The notes under the pieces were generated by a model. It was not told where the DNA came from. It searched no databases and was given only the letters and a program-made list of their open reading frames with translations. Positions 25,365 to 32,969 of a stretch of DNA of 64,000 bases are shown here, piece after piece. Position 1 is the first letter of the stretch. The number at the start of each line of letters is the position of its first letter. Origin of the DNA: Streptomyces erythrochromogenes. Lineage in GTDB: Bacteria; Actinomycetota; Actinomycetes; Streptomycetales; Streptomycetaceae. Both the position numbers and the translations under genes were made by a program. The DNA lies in contig NZ_CP108036.1 of the NCBI RefSeq assembly GCF_036170895.1, positions 5,697,501-5,761,500 on the forward strand, given 5' to 3'.

Positions 25365-26552
25365 ATGAAGTCGTACATCGTGGGCGTGGGCATGACGAAG
25401 TTCGAGAAGCCCGAGTCGCGGGACTGGCAGTACTGGGACATGGCGAAGGAGGCCGGGTCCGCGGCGCTCGCGGACGCGGGCGTGGACTACGGGCTGGTGC
25501 AGCAGGTACCGGTCGGCTACTGCTTCCAGGCCTCCACGGCCGGCCAGCGCGCGGCGTACGAGCTGGGGCTGAGCGGGGTGCCGGTCTACAACGTCAACAA
25601 CAACTGCGCGACCGGGGCGACGGCGCTGATGATGGCGCGGCAGTTCGTGGAGGGCGGCCTGAGCGACTGCGTGCTGGCGCTGGGCTTCGAGAAGATGAAG
25701 CGGGGCGCGCTGGGCGGTGGCGCGGACGGAGGAGACTTCAAGACCTCGCCGGTGGCCCGGCACTACGGGATCATGGCGGCGGGGCACGGCTTCGAGATGT
25801 CCCCGCCCACGGCGCAGATCTTCGGCAACGCGGCGCGGGAGCACATGGAGCGCCACGGGACCACGCCCGCGCAGCTGGCGGCGGTCGGCGCGAAGAACCA
25901 CCGGCACTCGGCGAACAACCCGAACGCGCAGTTCCAGGACGTCTACTCGGTGGAGGAGATCCTGGCGGCGAAGGAGATCCACGCACCGCTGACGAAGCTC
26001 CAGTGCTCGCCGACCTCGGACGGCGCGGCGGCGGCCCTGGTGGTGTCCGAGCGGTTCCTGGTGGCGCACGGGCTGCACGACAGGGCGGTGGAGATCGTCG
26101 GGCAGGCGATGGCCACGGACACGGAGGAGTCGTTCGCGTCGGGCTCCTGCATCGACGTGGTCGGCAAGCCGATGAGCGCGGCGGCGGCCCGGCAGGTGTA
26201 CGAGGCGTCCGGGCTCGGCATCGAGGACGTGGACGTGGTGGAACTGCACGACTGCTTCTCGATCAACGAGCTGCTGACGTACGAGGCGCTGGGCATGTGC
26301 GAGGACGGGGCCGCGGGCAAGCTGGTGGAGAGCGGGGCCACGACGTACGGGGGCCGGTGGGTGGTCAACCCCTCGGGCGGGCTCATCTCCAAGGGCCACC
26401 CGCTGGGGGCGACGGGCCTCGCCCAGGCCGCGGAACTGGTCTGGCAACTGCGGGGCGAAGCGGGGGCGCGGCAGGTCGCGGGCGCCCGCACCGGCCTGGC
26501 CCACAACATCGGCCTGGGCGGCGCGGCGGTCGTGACCATGCTGCGCCGCTGA
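25365..26552 (+). CDS. SCP-x-type thiolase (lipid-transfer protein/acetyl-CoA acetyltransferase)
   Basis: 395 residues. It is a thiolase-fold enzyme of the SCP-x/Ltp class: YNVNNNCATGATALMMARQF with the nucleophilic Cys at about 81, VVELHDCFSINELLTYEALG, and NPSGGLISKGHPLGATGLAQ with the catalytic His at about 344. HNIGLGGAAVVTMLRR closes the fold. No sterol-carrier SCP-2 domain follows, as in mycobacterial Ltp proteins of about 400 residues. The reaction is cleavage (or retro-aldol cleavage in some Ltp enzymes) of beta-ketoacyl or sterol-CoA side chains. It is 12 bp downstream of the FadE34-like gene and shares its transcript and presumably its KstR control. Confidence 0.85.
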   Translation: MKSYIVGVGMTKFEKPESRDWQYWDMAKEAGSAALADAGVDYGLVQQVPVGYCFQASTAGQRAAYELGLSGVPVYNVNNNCATGATALMMARQFVEGGLSDCVLALGFEKMKRGALGGGADGGDFKTSPVARHYGIMAAGHGFEMSPPTAQIFGNAAREHMERHGTTPAQLAAVGAKNHRHSANNPNAQFQDVYSVEEILAAKEIHAPLTKLQCSPTSDGAAAALVVSERFLVAHGLHDRAVEIVGQAMATDTEESFASGSCIDVVGKPMSAAAARQVYEASGLGIEDVDVVELHDCFSINELLTYEALGMCEDGAAGKLVESGATTYGGRWVVNPSGGLISKGHPLGATGLAQAAELVWQLRGEAGARQVAGARTGLAHNIGLGGAAVVTMLRR

Positions 26553-26572
26553 CCCCCCGCCCCGCCGCCGGG

Positions 26573-27001
26573 TCAGAGCTTCTGGATGTCCTTGTGCACG
26601 ATGTCCGAGCCGAGGTGGTCGGCCACCAGGCGGACCTTGAGGGGGTGTCCGACCGGGGCCTTGATGATGATGTCGGGGTACTCGCCCAGGCCGGTGCCGT
26701 TGCAGGAGGGCTCGGTGGTCAGGTTGGACCAGCCGTCCGGGTTGTGTGGGTTGTTCCACTGCACCCAGGCGCAGTCGAGCTCGCCGCTGTGGATCGTCAC
26801 CGCCTTGATCCTGGCCGAGTTCACCGCGGCGTCGACGCGCTCGTACAGCACCGTCCCGGTGTTGTGGTGGCGGCCCTTGCCGGCCTCCAGGTCGACCTGG
26901 AGGACCGGGTCGGCCGGGGTGTCGGCGGTGGCCGGAGCCGCGCCTGAGGCAAGAGTCGCGAGGACGAGCGCGGCGGCGGCGGGCAGGGCGGACAAGCGCA
27001 T
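26573..27001 (-). CDS. Secreted hypothetical protein
   Basis: 142 residues from the ATG at 27001, with GGAGAGG upstream. A signal peptide (LSALPAAAALVLATLASGA, cut after TADTP or similar) is followed by a beta-rich domain of about 110 residues with an odd composition of Trp and Asn (CAWVQWNNPHNPDGWSNL) and two Cys that may form a disulphide. I do not recognise the family. It is convergent with the thiolase gene and lies 129 bp downstream of the sigma-factor operon, so it may be separate. Confidence 0.55.
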   Translation of the reverse strand: MRLSALPAAAALVLATLASGAAPATADTPADPVLQVDLEAGKGRHHNTGTVLYERVDAAVNSARIKAVTIHSGELDCAWVQWNNPHNPDGWSNLTTEPSCNGTGLGEYPDIIIKAPVGHPLKVRLVADHLGSDIVHKDIQKL

Positions 27002-27129
27002 GACGGACCTCTCCACGAACCGGATCGAGGAGCCTCATCCTGGTCCAGTACGGGCGCGGGCGCTGCGCCGGAATCCGTCAATCGGTGGCCCGGACCGAAC
27101 GGTCGGCTCCGTGCCGGGCCGTGCCGGGG

Positions 27130-27414
27130 TCAACGGGACGCCGGTTTCAGTTCGCACCGCCCATCCGTGCACTCGCGGCGGAGCCGGCCCCGGGAGACGG
27201 TCTCGGCCAGGCCGATCGCCCAGCACATCGGGCAGCCGCGCAGCGCGACCAGCCCGACCGGCGCGAGGAGCAGGGTGGCCGGGCCGAAGACCGGGATGAG
27301 GGCGAAGGCCGCGATCAGCGCGCCGAAGCCCACCCCGCCGCGCGCCAGGTGCCGCGGCACGGACGCGCTCGCGAAGCCGGATCCGGAGGAAGCTGCGGTG
27401 TCAGTGGTGGGCAC
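27130..27414 (-). CDS. Small membrane protein with CPMCW motif, downstream of the sigma factor
   Basis: 94 residues. A hydrophobic stretch (GALIAAFALIPVFGPATLLL, probably two short helices) is followed by LVALRGCPMCWAIGLAETVSR and then RECTDGRC. Four Cys in two pairs (CPMC and CTDGRC) are unusual for so small a protein and could bind a metal or form redox disulphides. The start overlaps the end of the sigma-factor gene by 14 bp, so it is in the same operon. It lacks the HxxxCxxC signature of ZAS anti-sigma factors, so calling it an anti-sigma factor is only an idea. Confidence 0.6.
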   Translation of the reverse strand: MPTTDTAASSGSGFASASVPRHLARGGVGFGALIAAFALIPVFGPATLLLAPVGLVALRGCPMCWAIGLAETVSRGRLRRECTDGRCELKPASR

Positions 27415-27946
27415 GGGTGTCTCCCAGGGTGTGCTGGAGCGCCGCGCGGGCGCGGTGGAGCCGCGACTTCATCGCGGCGGTGCTCAGGCCGAGGGCCTCG
27501 GCGGCGGTCCGCCCGCTGTGGCCCTGGACGTCCCGCATGATCAGCACGCGCCGCTGGTCCGCCGGCAGCGCGGCGATGGCCTCCGCCACCCGCCCCGCCT
27601 CCAGGCGCCGCAGCACCTCGTCCTCGGCGGACATGACGGCCGTGTCCGGCAGCGGCGCCCGCTCCCTCGGCACCAGCCGGGCGCGGCGCAGGCACTCGTT
27701 GCGGACGATGCGGAACATCCACGACGCCAGCGCCCCGGACGCCCTGAGCATCCCGACCCTGCGGTACAGGATGATCAGCGCCTCCTGGGCCGCGTCCTCG
27801 GCGTCCTCGCGCGACGCGCACAGGGAGTGCGCGAAGCGGCGTACGTTCGGATGCGCCCCGGCGACCAGCGCGGTGAGCGAATCGAGGTCACCGGCCTGCG
27901 CGGCGACGACCAGCGCCTCGCCCGGCCAGTCCGTACGGTCAGCCAC
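27401..27946 (-). CDS. ECF-type RNA polymerase sigma factor
   Basis: 181 residues from the GTG at 27946. Sigma region 2 has VVAAQAGDLDSLTALVAG and EDAEDAAQEALIILYRRVG with the core-binding acidic helix. Region 2.4 is GALASWMFRIVRNECLRRARL. Region 4 has AIAALPADQRRVLIMRDVQGHSG and the HTH AEALGLSTAAMKSRLHRARAAL. It has no SnoaL-like tail. The stop overlaps the next gene by 14 bp, and its GTG overlaps the stop region of the 30-residue ORF upstream. The promoter class it recognises is not deducible. Confidence 0.9.
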   Translation of the reverse strand: MADRTDWPGEALVVAAQAGDLDSLTALVAGAHPNVRRFAHSLCASREDAEDAAQEALIILYRRVGMLRASGALASWMFRIVRNECLRRARLVPRERAPLPDTAVMSAEDEVLRRLEAGRVAEAIAALPADQRRVLIMRDVQGHSGRTAAEALGLSTAAMKSRLHRARAALQHTLGDTRAHH

Positions 27947-28031
27947 GGGCCCGGCCCCGCTTGCGCAGGACGGCGACGGTGCACGCGCAGAGCAGGACGG
28001 CCGCGCCGGCGACGACGAGAACAGTGATCAC
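27939..28031 (-). CDS. 30-residue single-pass membrane peptide coupled to the sigma factor
   Basis: GTG at 28031 with a GGAGG six bases before it, a very good ribosome binding site; TGA at 27939-27941. The peptide has one membrane segment (VLVVAGAAVLLCACTVAVL) with two Cys and a basic tail (RKRGRARG), so it would sit with the tail inside. The ORF overlaps the sigma-factor GTG by eight bases, so the sigma gene is translationally coupled to it. I infer a small sensor or regulatory peptide; no family can be named. Confidence 0.65.
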   Translation of the reverse strand: MITVLVVAGAAVLLCACTVAVLRKRGRARG

Positions 28032-28103
28032 GAAAACCTCCAGGTCAGGTGCCGACCTCGGCGTCGGCAACATACACAAGAGGCGCGGGCACCCCGAAAG
28101 GAT

Positions 28104-28466
28104 TCACCCCAGGGCCGGATCGATCACCGTCTCGCCCGTCGAGGCCCGGCGGATCGCGTCCGCGAGGTCCTCCACCCGGCCGTCCCGAACGATCAGCCCC
28201 GCCGCTCCGGCGGCGAGCGCGGCCTCCCGAAGACCGGGGCGCGCCGAGCCCGTCAGGACCAGGACCCGGCACTCCGGATCGTCCTCCAGCAGGGCGGTCA
28301 CCGCCGCGAGATCCTCCACCAGGGCCACCTCCGGGCGGGCCGCCGGGTCCCGCACGACGTCGATGTCCGGCTGGAGGCCGAGCTGGATCGCCAGGGCCGG
28401 ATTGTGCGGCTCCAGCAGGACCCGCAGGGTGCGGGTCCGGCGGTGTTCCACGGGCATTTCTTCCAC
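28104..28466 (-). CDS. Orphan degenerate receiver domain (NarL/DesR-like without HTH)
   Basis: 120 residues. The fold follows a NarL-type receiver: LRVLLEPHNPALAIQLGLQP at strand beta-1 and helix alpha-1, then CRVLVLTGSARPGLREAALA, GAAGLIVRDGRVEDLADAIRRAS and GETVIDPALG. It lacks the acidic pair (EPHN in place of a usual ED or DD), has no clear phospho-Asp in PEVALVEDLA, and stops where the linker to an HTH would begin. It therefore cannot be a normal phosphorylated DNA-binding regulator. It may be a pseudo-receiver with a protein-binding role or a decayed gene. A KstR operator lies 82 bp upstream of its start. Confidence 0.6.
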   Translation of the reverse strand: MEEMPVEHRRTRTLRVLLEPHNPALAIQLGLQPDIDVVRDPAARPEVALVEDLAAVTALLEDDPECRVLVLTGSARPGLREAALAAGAAGLIVRDGRVEDLADAIRRASTGETVIDPALG

Positions 28467-28547
28467 CGGGAAAGCCTATCTGACGGGGAGTCAAGAGTCT
28501 TCCCAAGTGCGGGGGCGTGCGTTATACATTCCCTCACCGGCCGAGCC

Positions 28548-28561
28548 TAGAACGCGTTCTA
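28548..28561. promoter_or_regulatory. KstR-type operator between the receiver gene and the MaoC operon
   Basis: TAGAACGCGTTCTA, inside the 16-bp perfect palindrome CTAGAACGCGTTCTAG (28547-28562), is a perfect TNNAACNNGTTNNA match. It lies 114 bp before the MaoC ATG. Confidence 0.9.
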
Positions 28562-28582
28562 GAACCGGCCGCCCCGCATACG

Positions 28583-28622
28583 ACCTCGGTGCGGCCGACG
28601 GTGCGGACGGCCGCACCGAGGT
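28583..28622. promoter_or_regulatory. Perfect 15-bp hairpin in the MaoC leader
   Basis: 28583-28597 pairs exactly with 28608-28622; the loop is ten bases. The arms begin ACCTCGGTGC and end GCACCGAGGT. It lies between the KstR operator and the ATG, with no run of T after it. It may be an attenuator, a mRNA stabiliser or an unrecognised operator. Confidence 0.6.
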
Positions 28623-28674
28623 CTTCCAGGGCAGCGATTTTCCCGCCACACCGACGACAGGGAGCCGCATCCTC

Positions 28675-29529
28675 ATGCCGATCGATGCCGCCAGGGCCCT
28701 CGCCGCAGACCCCCGTCAGGGGGACATCGGCTGGGACCACAAGGACGTCCAGCTCTACCACCTCGGCCTCGGCGCGGGCCTGCCGGCCACCGACCCGGAC
28801 GAACTGCGCTACACCCTCGAATCCAAGCTCCACGTCCTGCCCAGCTTCGCGACCGTCGCCGGAGCCGGCATGGCCATGCTGGGCGGCCTCGCCGCTCCCG
28901 GCATCGAGGTCAACCTCGCAGCCGTCCTGCACGGCGGCCACTCCATCGAGCTGCACCGGCCCATCCCCGTCAAGGGGCGGGCCACCTCCAGCTCCAAGGT
29001 CGCCGCCGTCTACGACAAGGGCAAGGCGGCCGTGATCGTGCTGCGCTCCGAGGTCGCCGACGCCGACGGGCCGCTGTGGACCAGCGACGCGCAGATCTTC
29101 GTGCGGGGAGAGGGCGGCTTCGGCGGCGAGCGCGGCCCCTCCGCCAAGGAGGAGCTGCCCGGGCGCGAACCCGACCGGGTCGAGGAGCGGCACATCCGCG
29201 AGGACCAGGGACTCCTCTACCGCCTCTCCGGCGACTGGAACCCGCTGCACGCCGACCCCGAGTTCGCCAAGCTGGCCGGCTTCGACAAGCCGATCCTGCA
29301 CGGCCTGTGCTCGTACGGCATGACCCTCAAGGCCGTCGTCGACACGGCCCTCGGCGGGGACGTCTCCCGCGTCCGCGCCTACCGGACGCGCTTCGCCGGG
29401 ATCGTCTTCCCGGGCGAGACGCTGCGCATCCGGATGTGGCAGGAGACCGGCCGCGTCCTGGTGTCGGTGACCGCCGTCGAACGGGACGACGCGCCGGTCC
29501 TCGCCGACACCGTCGTCGAACACTCGTAG
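28675..29529 (+). CDS. MaoC-like enoyl-CoA hydratase, Hsd4B-like
   Basis: 284 residues from the ATG at 28675, near the roughly 286 I recall for M. tuberculosis Hsd4B. It has two hot-dog halves. The C-terminal half carries the hydratase-2 motif GDWNPLHADPEFAKLAGF, with catalytic Asp and His at about 186 and 191, then KPILHGLCSYG. The N-terminal half has the substrate-side DELRYTLESKLHVLPSFATV. Hydratase-2 enzymes add water to 2-enoyl-CoA to give (R)-3-hydroxyacyl-CoA; Hsd4B does this on steroid side-chain intermediates. It heads an operon with ADH and SDR genes behind a KstR operator, which supports a role in the same pathway as FadE34. Confidence 0.82.
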   Translation: MPIDAARALAADPRQGDIGWDHKDVQLYHLGLGAGLPATDPDELRYTLESKLHVLPSFATVAGAGMAMLGGLAAPGIEVNLAAVLHGGHSIELHRPIPVKGRATSSSKVAAVYDKGKAAVIVLRSEVADADGPLWTSDAQIFVRGEGGFGGERGPSAKEELPGREPDRVEERHIREDQGLLYRLSGDWNPLHADPEFAKLAGFDKPILHGLCSYGMTLKAVVDTALGGDVSRVRAYRTRFAGIVFPGETLRIRMWQETGRVLVSVTAVERDDAPVLADTVVEHS

Positions 29530-29550
29530 CACCCACTAAGGAGCCGCACC

Positions 29551-30627
29551 GTGCGCGCAGCACTGCAGAGCGAGATCGGCCAGGACAAGCTGGAAGTCGT
29601 CGACGACATGGAAGCCGTGGGCTTCGGCCCCGGCAAGGTCAGGATCCGCGTCAAGGCCACCGGCCTGTGCCACTCCGACCTCTCCGCGATGAGCGGCGTC
29701 CTGCCGCAGCCCGCCCCCTTCATCCCGGGCCACGAGGGCTCCGGCGTGATCACCGATGTCGGTGACGGAGTCACCGGCCACACGATCGGCGACCGCGTCC
29801 TCGTCTGCTGGCTGCCGCCGTGCGGCCACTGTCCGTCCTGCAAGCGCGGCCAGGGCCACCTGTGCCTGGAGGCCTTCGGGAACGTCGCCACTCCCAACTT
29901 CAAGCGGGCGTCGAGCGACATCTTCGGCTTCGCCGGCACCGGCACCTTCTCCGAGGAGATGGTCGTCCCCGCCGCCTGCGCCATCCCGATCCCCGACGAC
30001 CTCCCCTTCGACATCGCGGCGCTGATCGGCTGCGGTGTCACCACCGGACTCGGCGCGGCCATCAACACCGCGAAGGTGGAGGCCGGTTCCTCGGTGGCCG
30101 TCATCGGCTGCGGCGGCGTCGGCATATCCGTCATCCAGGGCGCCAAGGTGCAGGGCGCCGCCCAGATCATCGCCGTCGACCCCGTCGAGTCCCGCCGCGA
30201 GGCGGCCCTGCGCTTCGGGGCCACCGAGGCGGTCTCCCCGGAGGAGTTCGCCGACGCCAAGAACCGGATCACCGCCGGCGAGGGCTTCGACTACGTCTTC
30301 GAGGTCGTCGGCAAGTCCGCGACCGCCCAGAAGGCGTACGAGATGACGCGGCGCGGCGGCTCCGTCGTCGTGGTCGGGGCCGGCGCCCTCGACGACAACT
30401 TCCAGATCAACATGTTCTCGCTGTTCTTCGACGAGAAGAAGATCCTGCCGTCGATGTACGGCGGCGGCGACGTGCTCCGCTCCTACGAGCGCACCATCGC
30501 CCTGTGGCGGGCCGGCCGCATCGACCTGTCGAACCTGATCACGCACCGGGTGAGCCTGGCCGAGGTCAACGACGCGCTCGACCAGATGCGCACCGGCGTC
30601 GCCCTGCGCACCTGCATCGAACTCTGA
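29551..30627 (+). CDS. Zinc-dependent medium-chain alcohol dehydrogenase
   Basis: 358 residues. GTG at 29551 with AAGGAG upstream. Catalytic zinc ligands are in ATGLCHSD (Cys) and IPGHEGSGVI (His), with the structural zinc site CGHCPSCKRGQGHLC at about 91-105. The Rossmann domain has VAVIGCGGVGISVIQGA and AVDPVESRREAALRFG. The overall pattern matches mycobacterial AdhB/AdhD and mycothiol-type dehydrogenases. In this position it probably oxidises a hydroxyl or aldehyde on the side chain being degraded. It lies 21 bp after the MaoC gene. Whether it truly takes part in beta-oxidation is inferred from the operon only. Confidence 0.83.
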   Translation: MRAALQSEIGQDKLEVVDDMEAVGFGPGKVRIRVKATGLCHSDLSAMSGVLPQPAPFIPGHEGSGVITDVGDGVTGHTIGDRVLVCWLPPCGHCPSCKRGQGHLCLEAFGNVATPNFKRASSDIFGFAGTGTFSEEMVVPAACAIPIPDDLPFDIAALIGCGVTTGLGAAINTAKVEAGSSVAVIGCGGVGISVIQGAKVQGAAQIIAVDPVESRREAALRFGATEAVSPEEFADAKNRITAGEGFDYVFEVVGKSATAQKAYEMTRRGGSVVVVGAGALDDNFQINMFSLFFDEKKILPSMYGGGDVLRSYERTIALWRAGRIDLSNLITHRVSLAEVNDALDQMRTGVALRTCIEL

Positions 30628-30690
30628 CCCGACCACCGATCCGACCACCGACCCGTTCCGCAGATCCGATCTCCGAGGGGAACCGTACGG

Positions 30691-31632
30691 ATGTCACTGC
30701 CACTTGAGGGACTCGCCGCCATCGTCACGGGGGCGGGCCGCGGGCTCGGCCGGGCCGAGGCGATCGAGCTCGCGCGGCTGGGCGCGAGCGTGGTCGTCAA
30801 CGACTTCGGCCAGCCCGGCCGGGACGGCTCGGGGGAGGCCTCGGCCGCCCCGGCGCAGGAGGTGGCCGAGGAGATCCGCGCCGCGGGCGGGCAGGCCGTC
30901 GCCCACCTCGGCGACGTGGCCGACTTCGAGCAGGCGCGCGAGCTGGTCGAGCTGGCGGTGGGCACGTACGGGAAGCTCGACATCCTGGTCAACAACGCGG
31001 GCATCCTGCGCGACCGGATGATCTTCTCGATGTCGGAGGAGGAATGGGACTCGGTGATCCGGGTCCACCTCAAGGGCCACTTCAACACCACCCACTTCGC
31101 GTCCGCCCACTGGCGCGAACGGTCCAAGGCGGCCGGCGGCCCGGTCTACGGCCGGATCGTCAACACCTCCTCCGAGGCCTTCCTCGGCGGCTCGGCCGGC
31201 CAGCCGAACTACGCCGCGGCCAAGGGAGGCATCGTGGGCCTCACGACCTCGACCGCCCTGGCCCTGGCCAAGTACGGGGTGACGGCCAACGCCATCTGCC
31301 CGCGCGCCCGCACCCGTATGACGCAGGACGTCTTCGCCGGCTTCGAGGTACCGGCGGACGGCAAGCTTGACGCCCTCGCCCCCGAGCACGTGGCGCCGCT
31401 CGTCGGCTACCTGGCCTCACCCGCCTCCGCCAAGGCGAACGGGCAGCTCTTCGTCGTGCACGGCGGCATCGTCGTCGTCATGGAACGCCCCAAGGTGGCG
31501 GCCAAGTTCGACACGGGCAAGGAGTCCTTCTCCTACGAGGAGCTCGACGAGGTCCTCACCCCGCACTACGACTCCCGCCCGGCCAACGAGACCTTCGCCG
31601 CGCCCGAGGTCCTCGGCCTCAAGCACGGCTGA
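30691..31632 (+). CDS. Short-chain dehydrogenase/reductase, Hsd4A-like (3-hydroxyacyl-CoA dehydrogenase)
   Basis: 313 residues, with GAGGGG before the ATG. It is a longer SDR of the D-bifunctional protein type: IVTGAGRGLGRAEAIELARL (NAD site), LDILVNNAGILRDRMI, RIVNTSSEAFLGG (catalytic Ser) and GQPNYAAAKGGIVGL (YxxxK). The length and the C-terminal extension (EELDEVLTPHYDSRPANETF) resemble M. tuberculosis Hsd4A (Rv3502c, about 317 residues), which oxidises 3-hydroxy-acyl-CoA and 17-beta hydroxyl groups in cholesterol side-chain catabolism. It closes the MaoC-ADH-SDR operon behind the KstR operator. FadE34, MaoC, SDR and thiolase together make one complete beta-oxidation cycle. Confidence 0.82.
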   Translation: MSLPLEGLAAIVTGAGRGLGRAEAIELARLGASVVVNDFGQPGRDGSGEASAAPAQEVAEEIRAAGGQAVAHLGDVADFEQARELVELAVGTYGKLDILVNNAGILRDRMIFSMSEEEWDSVIRVHLKGHFNTTHFASAHWRERSKAAGGPVYGRIVNTSSEAFLGGSAGQPNYAAAKGGIVGLTTSTALALAKYGVTANAICPRARTRMTQDVFAGFEVPADGKLDALAPEHVAPLVGYLASPASAKANGQLFVVHGGIVVVMERPKVAAKFDTGKESFSYEELDEVLTPHYDSRPANETFAAPEVLGLKHG

Positions 31633-31647
31633 GCCGCCGCCGAACCG

Positions 31648-32745
31648 CTACTGCCGCCCCGCCAGGGGGGCCTGCTGGAGGGGGACCGGGCGGGGCGACG
31701 GCGGGGGCGGCGGGTCAAGGCGGACCGGCGGGTCAAGGCGGACCGGCGGGGGAGGAGCAGCAGGAAGGTTCATCCCGACGATCCCGCAGGGCACCTCCGC
31801 CGTCGTGCACGGCAGGTGCAGGCGGCCCTGCGGGCTCCACATGCCCGCACCGCCGAGCCACCCCGCCGGGGCGGCCAGCCGGAAGACGCGCCGGTCGGCC
31901 GGGCGCCACAGGCCGATGTCCCCCTCGGGCAGCCACAACGCCACCCCGCAGGTCTCCGGCATCAGGGCCTGGCCCGGCTGGACCGCGAAGGGCAGCGCCT
32001 CCCCGAGCCGCAGGCACTCCGGGAAGCGGACCGGACGCGAGCTGCCCAGCACCCCCCAGCCCAGGCGCGGTTCGCCCGGGGCGTCGGAGCGGATCAGCAG
32101 CAGCCCGCTGTCCGGCTCGGCCAGCAGCAGCCGGTCGTCGCTGTCCTCGGTGATCTGGAGCAGCGGCGAGACCTCGCCGCCGCGCCCCAGGTCGACGGCG
32201 ACGGCCTTGACGGTGCCGTCCAGCTCGCGGTCCAGGGCCAGCAGCCGGCCCGACCGGTCCAGCCACACACCGCCCGAGCAGCGCCCCGGGATCCGGGCCA
32301 CCCGCTGCGGCCCGAACGCGCACCCGGCCACCTGCCACAGCGTGGTCGCGGTGTCCGACGCGGCCACCGCGAAGGCACCGGAGCCGTCCGGGGCCGGCGG
32401 GAGCAGGAAGACCCGTACGCCCTCCTCCGCGTCCACCCCGCCCAACTGGAGCTCTCCGGTGCGCGGCCCGGCCGCGGCGCCCGTCGGGTAGAGCAGGACG
32501 AAGGCGTGGCGGTCCGCGACCCGCCGGTGGATCAGCACGCGCCCGTCGGCCAGCGGGAGGAGCTCGCTGTCCGCCTCCTCGGGCTGTGCGAGGGGCAGCG
32601 GCACCGCGTACGGCTCGGGACCGGCGAGGGTCCAGCGTTCCGCGTAGCGGGCCTCGCCTTCTCCGGCGAGCCGGGCGGCGTACGACCCGTCCGCGGAGAT
32701 CGTGAACGGGGCCGTGGTCGTCATCTCGATGGCACAGACAGTCAT
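31648..32745 (-). CDS. Beta-propeller-like hypothetical protein with Pro-rich tail
   Basis: 365 residues from the ATG at 32745, placed 11 bases after GGAGG; a GTG at 32757 is close but overlaps the GGAGG. Repeating strand-turn patterns (ADGRVLIHRRVADRHAFVLLYP, GVWLDRSGRLLALDRELDG, CGVALWLPEGDIGLWRPADR) fit a propeller. The C-terminal 35 residues are Pro/Arg/Leu-rich with a repeated VRLDPP. No signal peptide. It is convergent with the SDR gene. No function can be assigned. Confidence 0.55.
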   Translation of the reverse strand: MTVCAIEMTTTAPFTISADGSYAARLAGEGEARYAERWTLAGPEPYAVPLPLAQPEEADSELLPLADGRVLIHRRVADRHAFVLLYPTGAAAGPRTGELQLGGVDAEEGVRVFLLPPAPDGSGAFAVAASDTATTLWQVAGCAFGPQRVARIPGRCSGGVWLDRSGRLLALDRELDGTVKAVAVDLGRGGEVSPLLQITEDSDDRLLLAEPDSGLLLIRSDAPGEPRLGWGVLGSSRPVRFPECLRLGEALPFAVQPGQALMPETCGVALWLPEGDIGLWRPADRRVFRLAAPAGWLGGAGMWSPQGRLHLPCTTAEVPCGIVGMNLPAAPPPPVRLDPPVRLDPPPPPSPRPVPLQQAPLAGRQ

Positions 32746-32969
32746 CCGGGCCGTCACCTCCGGTGAGGAAGCTAGTTTTCGGGATTCATGCCGAACAACA
32801 CGACCAAGGCGGCTTCACACGTAAGGGTGTCCGGGCGGCGATTCGTCTGTGATGGGCGGTGCGATTGTGCTGTGAGGCATCGAAAGGCAGGCGCGCCGGG
32901 CGGGCAGCGGGCCGTTTCCCCGGGACCGGTGCTGACCGGGCCGGCCGCCACGGACGGTAGCCTTGGCCC

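Noticed and set aside
27130..27414. ZAS-type anti-sigma factor downstream of the sigma factor
   Set aside because: It lacks the HxxxCxxC motif and looks like a membrane protein with different Cys spacing; I keep it as unknown.
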